A stretch of DNA of 9,006 bases, taken from contig CAYWTM010000126.1 of assembly GCA_964460185.1 (NCBI GenBank), positions 1 through 9,006 on the forward strand. Reading direction: 5' to 3'. Every line of letters starts with the position of its first letter. Position 1 is the first letter of the stretch. The position numbers and the translations under genes were made by a program. Below are positions 1-4,037 of this stretch, one piece after another. The notes under the pieces were generated by a model, which was given only the letters and a program-made list of their open reading frames with translations, did no database searches and had not been told where the DNA came from. Source of the stretch: JAVJPJ01 sp040217295. GTDB lineage: Bacteria > Pseudomonadota > Alphaproteobacteria > Rhodobacterales > Rhodobacteraceae.

Positions 1-983
1 GCGACATGGCAAAGTTCGCTTACCGCGTCTTGATCAACCTCACCGCCGACAGCGCGGGCATTGACCGTCGACACACCCAAGAGGACACGGATCGATTGTT
101 GGCCCTGCTGGCCAAACTGGGTCATGCGCCCACGATGGGGCAACTGCGCGATCCGTCCGAACGTGAAACCCTGCTCGCGGAACTGGAAGAGGCGCTGGCT
201 GCCTTCCAGGAGGAGTTCTTTGAGCCGTCGCTTGCGCGTCGTCGTGCTCTTGTCGCGCAGATGGAGGCCGGGGAAATCGACAAAGCGGACCTGCCGCAAG
301 ACGCGATCGTAGCGCAGCTTCTGGCGATGCCGACCGATGAAGAACTCTCATACGACGAGCGGATGAAGGATTCGGCCTTCTTCATTCTGGCGGGCGCCTT
401 CACCACGGCCAACGTCTTGATGAATTTCACGAAAAACCTGCTCGATTGGTTTGATGATCACCCCGAGGATCGTGCAAGCTTGATGGCGGATCCGATCTTG
501 ATGCAGCGCTTCATTTGGGAAAACACCCGGCTGCACCCGGCCAGCCCGATCACCAAGCGCCGCGCCTTGTGCGCGATGGACCTGCCCGATGGGCACCACG
601 CCGAGCAGGACGAATACGTCACGATGGATCTGACGAAGATCAATCGCAACGCGGAGTTGTTCGGCGATGATCCCGAGGCGTTCGACCCCAACCGAGAGCT
701 TGCCGAAAACATGCCGCTGCACGGATTGTCATTCGGTGGCGGGGCTCATGTGTGTTTGGGAAAACTTCTGGCGGTGGGGGTGAAGATCACCGATGAAAAC
801 AAGGATGCGGAAGAAACCGAAATCGGCACCATCGCCCTTGTAACGCGAGAATTGTTGCGCCTTGGCATAGCCCGAGACCCCGATCGCGCGGCGGAAATCG
901 ATGAAAGCACCGACCGGCGGCACTTCAAGACCCTACCATTCATCTTCGACCCGAACCTCGCGATCGGCGTCCCCGCAGCTTAA
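1..983 (+). CDS. Cytochrome P450, C-terminal part (5' end outside window)
   Basis: Haem-thiolate monooxygenase of the cytochrome P450 superfamily; it would insert oxygen into an unknown organic substrate using electrons from a ferredoxin/reductase not seen here. Numbering from the Met at base 6: I-helix AGAFTT at 129-134, K-helix ExxR as ENTR at 172-175, FDPNR at 226-230 (the PERF-like region), and the haem loop FGGGAHVCLG at 243-252 with Cys250 as thiolate ligand. Bacterial P450s are normally 400 residues or more and only about 325 are visible. The frame is open to the left edge, so the N-terminal third, including the B-C region, lies outside and the Met at base 6 is probably internal. Two oddities are visible: the usual Asp/Glu of the I-helix motif is Phe132, and the stretch after the cysteine (about 256-275, rich in D and E) is longer than the usual compact L helix. 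The family is certain; the substrate is unknown. Confidence 0.9.
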   Translation, partial: DMAKFAYRVLINLTADSAGIDRRHTQEDTDRLLALLAKLGHAPTMGQLRDPSERETLLAELEEALAAFQEEFFEPSLARRRALVAQMEAGEIDKADLPQDAIVAQLLAMPTDEELSYDERMKDSAFFILAGAFTTANVLMNFTKNLLDWFDDHPEDRASLMADPILMQRFIWENTRLHPASPITKRRALCAMDLPDGHHAEQDEYVTMDLTKINRNAELFGDDPEAFDPNRELAENMPLHGLSFGGGAHVCLGKLLAVGVKITDENKDAEETEIGTIALVTRELLRLGIARDPDRAAEIDESTDRRHFKTLPFIFDPNLAIGVPAA

Positions 984-998
984 CCCTCGGTTCGGAGT

Positions 999-1014
999 GT
1001 GCGGGATCCCGCAC
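999..1014. repeat. Perfect 16-bp palindrome after the P450 gene
   Basis: GTGCGGGATCCCGCAC is identical to its reverse complement and starts 15 bases after the P450 stop codon. As RNA it could fold into a 6-bp stem with a GATC loop, so it may act as a weak transcription end for the P450 gene, but no T-run follows. A protein-binding palindrome is the alternative. The palindrome is certain; its role is not. Confidence 0.55.
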
Positions 1015-1051
1015 GAGAGCCCGATCTCGCCGCACCACCGGCGGCGCATCA

Positions 1052-1106
1052 GGTTGGCGTTTTTCGCCCCTGAACTGCAGGTCGTCATTCCATCAGGACG
1101 CCAACC
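1052..1106. repeat. Long-range 9-bp inverted repeat with second inner stem
   Basis: Bases 1052-1060 (GGTTGGCGT) are exactly complementary to 1098-1106 (ACGCCAACC). A second 5-bp pairing, 1069-1073 (CCTGA) with 1093-1097 (TCAGG), continues directly on the 3' side, leaving an 8-base bulge on the 5' side. An extended RNA hairpin of about 14 bp is therefore possible in a non-coding stretch. No known RNA family is recognised. Confidence 0.4.
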
Positions 1107-1343
1107 GCGTGGCCTGACCCTGGCACGGCCGCTCGCCGACGGGTTTCCGATCGCCTGGCAAGCTCAGGTCTGGCATTTCAGGCGTCCGCGGCGCGACGTG
1201 TAAATTCCCTGGCCTTGCCGAAACTCACCCATCCATCGGACGGCCAGAGAAAGCCCGATCAGACCGCGCCAGAAACGGCCGCCGCATGACCAAGAACGCC
1301 CATGCTGTTCGGGAATGAGCCGAAAAACGTCCGCTGTTAAGCA

Positions 1344-1359
1344 GCCTTGAAACCAAGGC
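1344..1359 (-). terminator. Small stem-loop downstream of tRNA-Ser
   Basis: GCCTTG (1344-1349) pairs with CAAGGC (1354-1359) across a 4-base loop. Read on the minus strand it begins about 30 nt beyond the CCA end of the tRNA-Ser gene, where a terminator or processing signal is expected. The trailing sequence on that strand has no strong T-run, so a rho-independent terminator is only tentative. Confidence 0.3.
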
Positions 1360-1389
1360 AACCAATCAAAGCACAGTGCGAGGAGCAAG

Positions 1390-1479
1390 TGGCGGACAGA
1401 CAGGGATTCGAACCCTGGAGACGGTCTCCCGCCTACACACTTTCCAGGCGTGCGCCTTCGACCACTCGGCCACCTGTCC
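1390..1479 (-). tRNA. tRNA-Ser (anticodon GGA)
   Basis: A class II tRNA of 90 nt including an encoded CCA end (TGG at 1390-1392 on the plus strand). Read on the minus strand: acceptor GGACAGG pairs with TCTGTCC (last pair G-U), discriminator G; a serine-type D arm with GCCGAGTGGTCGAAGGC; anticodon stem CACGC/GTGTG closing the loop CTGGAAA, giving anticodon GGA (bases 1443-1445); a long variable arm typical of Ser tRNAs; and T arm CAGGG-TTCGAAT-CCCTG. It decodes UCC and UCU serine codons. No copy of its 3' end is seen elsewhere in the window, so nothing points to use as an integration site here. Confidence 0.97.
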
Positions 1480-1488
1480 GTGCTCGGC

Positions 1489-1518
1489 GGGATAGCGCAA
1501 CACCCTGCAGGGTTGCAA
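1489..1518 (-). promoter_or_regulatory. Possible promoter of tRNA-Ser
   Basis: On the minus strand a TTGCAA box (1513-1518) and a TATCCC box (1489-1494) are separated by 18 bases. This places a transcription start a few bases before the mature 5' end of the tRNA at 1479. The -10 match is poor and the call rests mainly on position. Confidence 0.3.
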
Positions 1519-1545
1519 CCCCATTTGCCCGGAAGGACCCCATGT

Positions 1546-1564
1546 AAAAAAGATTCACTTTTTT
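1546..1564. repeat. AT-rich inverted repeat between tRNA-Ser and DUF2852
   Basis: AAAAAAG (1546-1552) and CTTTTTT (1558-1564) flank a 5-base loop, and one more T follows. It lacks a GC core, so it is a weak hairpin. It lies between divergent genes and could serve as A/T-rich promoter-upstream DNA for either, or simply be AT-rich spacer. Confidence 0.3.
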
Positions 1565-1576
1565 TGCTACACCCTC

Positions 1577-1605
1577 TTGCCAGAGCGTCAGAGCCCGACC
1601 ATATG
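1577..1605 (+). promoter_or_regulatory. Candidate sigma70-type promoter of DUF2852 gene
   Basis: TTGCCA (1577-1582, five of six matches to TTGACA) and CATATG (1600-1605) are separated by 17 bases. The expected start of transcription is near 1612, giving a leader of about 50 nt before the start codon at 1664. The predicted start falls inside the palindrome at 1607-1621. Confidence 0.4.
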
Positions 1606-1606
1606 C

Positions 1607-1621
1607 GTTAATGTGATTAAC
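1607..1621. promoter_or_regulatory. Perfect palindrome, candidate operator
   Basis: GTTAAT-GTG-ATTAAC is a perfect 6-3-6 inverted repeat just downstream of the candidate -10 box of the DUF2852 gene, so a dimeric regulator bound here would cover the start of transcription. It contains two TTAA cores 5 bases apart. CtrA sites have TTAA cores 7 bases apart, so this is not a standard CtrA site. The regulator is unknown. Confidence 0.4.
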
Positions 1622-1663
1622 ATTTACATTCACTCAAACGCAGACATCGCACAGGAGACACAG

Positions 1664-2101
1664 ATGACAAGCACAGTCACCGCCACCGACGGCCCCTCCG
1701 CCCACGCCGCACAGGCCCGTGGGTGGTTCGCGAAGTCCGAAGCCTGGCTTGACGACAAGGGCAAGGGTGCCTGGATCGCGGCCATGGTGCTCGGCTTCAT
1801 CTTGTTCTGGCCAATCGGCCTTGCCCTTCTTGCCTACATGATCTGGAGCAAACGCATGTTCAACGGATCTTGCAAGTCCCGCAGCCACCACATGTCCCGC
1901 CACAAGTTCCGCACCTCGGGCAATACCGCGTTCGACGCCTACAAGGCCGATACGCTGCGCCGCCTGGAGGACGAACAGGACGCATTCGAGGCCTTCTTGC
2001 AGCGTCTGCGCGATGCCAAGGACAAGTCGGAGTTCGACCAGTTCATGAGCGATCGGTCCAAACCCCGCGCCAGCGGCGACGACAGCCCGGCCGAGGCGTA
2101 A
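1664..2101 (+). CDS. DUF2852 family small membrane protein
   Basis: A 145-residue protein resembling the alphaproteobacterial DUF2852 family, whose function is not known. After a polar N-terminus rich in A, T and S comes WLDDKGKGAWIAA (about 28-40), then one membrane segment at about 37-60 (MVLGFILFWPIGLALLAYMI), a basic Cys/His-containing stretch (CKSRSHHMSRHKF, 70-82), and a charged, probably helical or coiled-coil C-terminus (about 90-125). The ATG at 1664 is chosen because AGGAG (1653-1657) lies 6 bases upstream; the open frame runs back to 1577 but without a start signal. It is followed by a GC-rich hairpin and then the RDD gene. The GC-rich codon use matches its neighbours. Confidence 0.85.
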   Translation: MTSTVTATDGPSAHAAQARGWFAKSEAWLDDKGKGAWIAAMVLGFILFWPIGLALLAYMIWSKRMFNGSCKSRSHHMSRHKFRTSGNTAFDAYKADTLRRLEDEQDAFEAFLQRLRDAKDKSEFDQFMSDRSKPRASGDDSPAEA

Positions 2102-2120
2102 CCACCAGCCCGCCGAGCAA

Positions 2121-2160
2121 GCGCGGCCCCCGGATGTCCCCCCGGAGGGCCGCGCCTTTC
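2121..2160 (+). terminator. GC-rich hairpin after DUF2852 gene
   Basis: GCGCGGCCC (2121-2129) is exactly complementary to GGGCCGCGC (2147-2155), and short CCGG elements inside (2130-2133 and 2142-2145) can extend the pairing. A short pyrimidine stretch (CTTTCCTTCC) follows. It lies 20 bases after the DUF2852 stop and 39 bases before the RDD start, so it fits a full or partial terminator between the two genes. The T-run is short. Confidence 0.6.
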
Positions 2161-2193
2161 CTTCCCCCCTTTTCAATTCCCGGTTTTCCCGCC

Positions 2194-2640
2194 ATGACAC
2201 TGACCATGCCTTCTGCCCTGCCCGATCCCGATTATGACCACGCCTATTACGATGGTGTGCCTGCCAAGCGTCTGTTCGCCTGGATCATCGACGTGATCTT
2301 GATTTCCGCAATGACGTTGATCCTGGGCCTGCTGACGCTGACGGTCTTGTTGTGGATCTGGCCCATCGTCTATTTCGCGATGGCGTTCGTGTACCGGTGG
2401 GCGACCATTGCGAGCGGATCGGCGACGCTGGGCATGCGGCTGATGAATATCGAGCTGCGCGGCCCCACCGGCGCCCGTTTTTCAACAGGCGAGGCCGCAT
2501 TGCACACGCTGGCTTATCTGGTGTGTTCCGGCTTTGGCATCCTGCAGTTGATTTCCATCGTGATGATGGGCTTCGGCAGCCGCCACCAGGGTCTGCATGA
2601 CCTGCTGATCGGGTCGGTCGCCATCAACCGTCCGCAGTGA
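2194..2640 (+). CDS. RDD family membrane protein
   Basis: A 148-residue integral membrane protein of the RDD family, named for conserved Arg and Asp residues; the roles of most members are unknown, though some have been linked to ion transport or stress. The motif residues are visible: AKRLFAWIIDVIL (24-36) with Arg26 and Asp33, and GLHDLLIG (133-140) with Asp136. GSATLGMRLMNIEL (75-88) is the typical linker after the second helix. Membrane segments lie at about 29-46, 49-67 and 105-126. The ATG at 2194 is preferred because the protein then begins just before the typical acidic leader (PDPDYDHAYYDG), but no good ribosome binding site precedes it; the ATG at 2206 is an alternative. The frame continues far upstream, overlapping the DUF2852 gene, which is not credible coding. 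bpt follows 103 bases on. Confidence 0.85.
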   Translation: MTLTMPSALPDPDYDHAYYDGVPAKRLFAWIIDVILISAMTLILGLLTLTVLLWIWPIVYFAMAFVYRWATIASGSATLGMRLMNIELRGPTGARFSTGEAALHTLAYLVCSGFGILQLISIVMMGFGSRHQGLHDLLIGSVAINRPQ

Positions 2641-2683
2641 CGCGGCGCACGCTAACCCAGATCCAAAAAACCTGTTGCTCCTT

Positions 2684-2731
2684 GCCCAAGCCGTAGTGCA
2701 GGCTGTCCCGAGTTAGGATACCGGCTTGGGC
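2684..2731 (+). promoter_or_regulatory. Stem-loop in the leader of bpt
   Basis: GCCCAAGCCG (2684-2693) is exactly complementary to CGGCTTGGGC (2722-2731), a perfect 10-bp stem around a 28-base loop. The 3' arm ends 2 bases before the AAGGA ribosome binding site of bpt. It could influence bpt translation or act as a partial stop for RDD transcripts; no T-run follows. No known riboswitch is recognised. Confidence 0.4.
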
Positions 2732-2733
2732 CG

Positions 2734-2738
2734 AAGGA
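2734..2738 (+). promoter_or_regulatory. bpt: Ribosome binding site deciding the bpt start
   Basis: AAGGA lies 5 bases before ATG at 2744. It favours this ATG over the in-frame TTG at 2726, which sits inside the stem of the leader hairpin. Confidence 0.7.
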
Positions 2739-2743
2739 CACAC

Positions 2744-3580
2744 ATGCGTCATACGTTGCCAATAGCGCCGCAATTCTATGTCACAGCGCCGCAAAGCTGC
2801 CCTTACCTCGATGGGCGGCGCGAGCGGAAGCTGTTCACAGCGCTGCAGGGCGATCAGGCCGAAAAGCTCAACAATGCGCTGTCGAAACAGGGGTTTCGCC
2901 GGTCGCAGAACGTTCTTTACCGGCCATCGTGCACGGATTGCGCGGCCTGTCTGTCGGCCCGGATCCGGGTTGCCGATTTCGCCCCCCGGCGCGCCCACCG
3001 CAAGATCCTCAAACGCAATGACCGCCTGCATCGGTCCGCCCGGTCGGCATGGGCAACCGAGGAACAGTACGAATTGTTCCGCAGCTACCTCGATGCCCGC
3101 CACGCCGATGGCGGTATGGCCGATATGGATGTTTTCGAATTCGCCGCCATGATCGAGGAAACACCGGTTCGCACGCGGGTCATCGAATACCGCGAGACCG
3201 TCGCGTCCAGACCGGATCCGTCTGACCCTTTGGCGGCCGTTTGCCTGACCGATATCCTGGATGACGGGTTGAGCCTGGTGTATTCGTTCTTCGATCCGGC
3301 GCTGCACGCACAGTCACTCGGCACCTATGTGATCCTTGATCACGTCGAAATCGCCCGCGAGGCAGGCCTGCCCTACGTCTACCTGGGCTATTGGGTGCCA
3401 GGCAGCAGCAAGATGGGTTACAAGGCACGCTTTCCCGCGCTCGAGATTTATGTGGGCGGATCGTGGCAACGCATGGGCGATCCGGAAGCCTATTCCAATC
3501 AGACCCACCCCCTGTCGGTCGACCCGATCGCGCAGCAGGTTGCACAGATCAACCTGCCCGACATGCGCGCGGACGACTGA
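2744..3580 (+). CDS. bpt: Aspartate/glutamate leucyltransferase (Bpt-type)
   Basis: A 278-residue aminoacyl-tRNA:protein transferase of the Ate/Bpt family. Bacterial Bpt moves leucine from Leu-tRNA to N-terminal Asp or Glu of proteins, making N-degrons for ClpS/ClpAP; it acts in the cytoplasm. The ATE N-terminal domain is visible at about 11-80: YVTAPQSCPYLDGRRERKLF with Cys19, then RRSQNVLYRPSCTDCAACLSARI with Cys63, Cys66 and Cys69, the conserved cysteine cluster. The ATE C-terminal domain (about 100-250) shows LFRSYLDARHADGGMADM, SLVYSFFDP, SLGTYVILDHVEIA and YLGYWVPGSSKMGYKARF. Length is normal for the bacterial family. Many alphaproteobacterial members are labelled arginyltransferase; the bacterial length and organism favour the Bpt label. 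The VOC gene starts 4 bases after the stop, implying co-transcription. Confidence 0.93.
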   Translation: MRHTLPIAPQFYVTAPQSCPYLDGRRERKLFTALQGDQAEKLNNALSKQGFRRSQNVLYRPSCTDCAACLSARIRVADFAPRRAHRKILKRNDRLHRSARSAWATEEQYELFRSYLDARHADGGMADMDVFEFAAMIEETPVRTRVIEYRETVASRPDPSDPLAAVCLTDILDDGLSLVYSFFDPALHAQSLGTYVILDHVEIAREAGLPYVYLGYWVPGSSKMGYKARFPALEIYVGGSWQRMGDPEAYSNQTHPLSVDPIAQQVAQINLPDMRADD

Positions 3581-3584
3581 TCGC

Positions 3585-3974
3585 TTGGCCAAGACCCGCA
3601 TCGCGACCATAGCCCTTGTGGTGCCTGACTATGCCGCCGGTCTCGATTTCTACGTCACGCGCCTGGGGTGGACCTGTCTGAGCGATATCGACCTGGGTGA
3701 TGGCAAGCGGTGGGTCACCGTGGCGCCACCCGGGGCGGATTGCGCCCTGCTGCTGGCGCGCGCCGTGACCGATGACCAGCGCGCGGCCATCGGCAACCAG
3801 ACCGGCGGGCGCGTGGGCTTTTTCCTGGAAACGGATGATTTCGAAGACAGCCATGCGCGGATGCTGGCGGCGGGCGTCGAGTTCCTGGAACAACCGCGCC
3901 ACGAAAGCTATGGCAGCGTCGCGGTCTGGCGCGACCCGTTTGGCAACACATGGGATCTCATCGGCCGACGGTGA
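3585..3974 (+). CDS. VOC superfamily (glyoxalase/bleomycin-resistance fold) protein
   Basis: A 129-residue protein of the vicinal oxygen chelate superfamily. Paired beta-alpha-beta-beta-beta modules are visible: RIATIALVVPDYAAGLDFY (5-23) with LGWT, then KRWVTVAPPGADCALLLARA (41-60); the second module has GGRVGFFLETDDFEDSHARM, AAGVEFLEQPRHESYG and the typical ending WRDPFGNTWDLIG. The start is taken as TTG at 3585, 4 bases after the bpt stop, as no ATG fits and a start inside bpt would be needed otherwise; no clear ribosome binding site is seen, so translational coupling to bpt is likely. The usual first metal His of glyoxalases is replaced (Thr8 region) and other ligand positions look non-canonical, so true glyoxalase I activity is doubtful. 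Function unknown. Confidence 0.85.
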   Translation: MAKTRIATIALVVPDYAAGLDFYVTRLGWTCLSDIDLGDGKRWVTVAPPGADCALLLARAVTDDQRAAIGNQTGGRVGFFLETDDFEDSHARMLAAGVEFLEQPRHESYGSVAVWRDPFGNTWDLIGRR

Positions 3975-3983
3975 CCCCACGAA

Positions 3984-4013
3984 AAAGGGCCGGTCCACCA
4001 GAACCGGCCCTTT
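3984..4013. terminator. Bidirectional rho-independent terminator
   Basis: AAAGGGCCGGT (3984-3994) pairs perfectly with ACCGGCCCTTT (4003-4013) around an 8-base loop, an 11-bp stem. On the minus strand the stem runs into a tract of five T, making an excellent terminator about 24 bases after the dctM stop. On the plus strand it lies 9 bases after the VOC stop and ends with TTT. It serves both convergent transcription units. Confidence 0.92.
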
Positions 4014-4037
4014 CATGTCTTTTCGAAAGCCTCGCCG

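Larger units (their letters stand above)
984..1389. other. Gene-poor spacer between P450 and tRNA-Ser
   Basis: About 400 bases with no convincing gene. Open frames on either strand lack a ribosome binding site and give arginine/proline-rich or otherwise unrecognisable translations. The stretch does hold several inverted repeats, listed separately: a perfect palindrome at 999-1014, a 9-bp long-range inverted repeat at 1052-1106, and a small stem-loop at 1344-1359 beyond the tRNA 3' end. Confidence 0.6.

Noticed and set aside
1164..1388. Small minus-strand open frame downstream of the tRNA
   Set aside because: No ribosome binding site and no recognisable protein; codon use is unlike the real genes nearby.
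1390..1479. tRNA-Ser as an attachment site of an integrated element
   Set aside because: No repeated copy of the tRNA 3' end, no integrase and no mobile genes are seen in the window.
1347..1547. Plus-strand open frame over the tRNA region
   Set aside because: It covers the tRNA-Ser gene on the opposite strand and has no coding features.
1607..1621. CtrA binding site
   Set aside because: The TTAA cores are 5 bases apart, not 7, and the flanking bases do not match, so only an unassigned palindrome is claimed.
1577..1663. Upstream extension of the DUF2852 frame
   Set aside because: It covers the promoter and operator candidates, while a good ribosome binding site points to ATG 1664.
1870..2193. 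Upstream extension of the RDD frame into DUF2852
   Set aside because: The extension is P/R/Q-rich shadow sequence of DUF2852; the RDD domain begins only after 2194.
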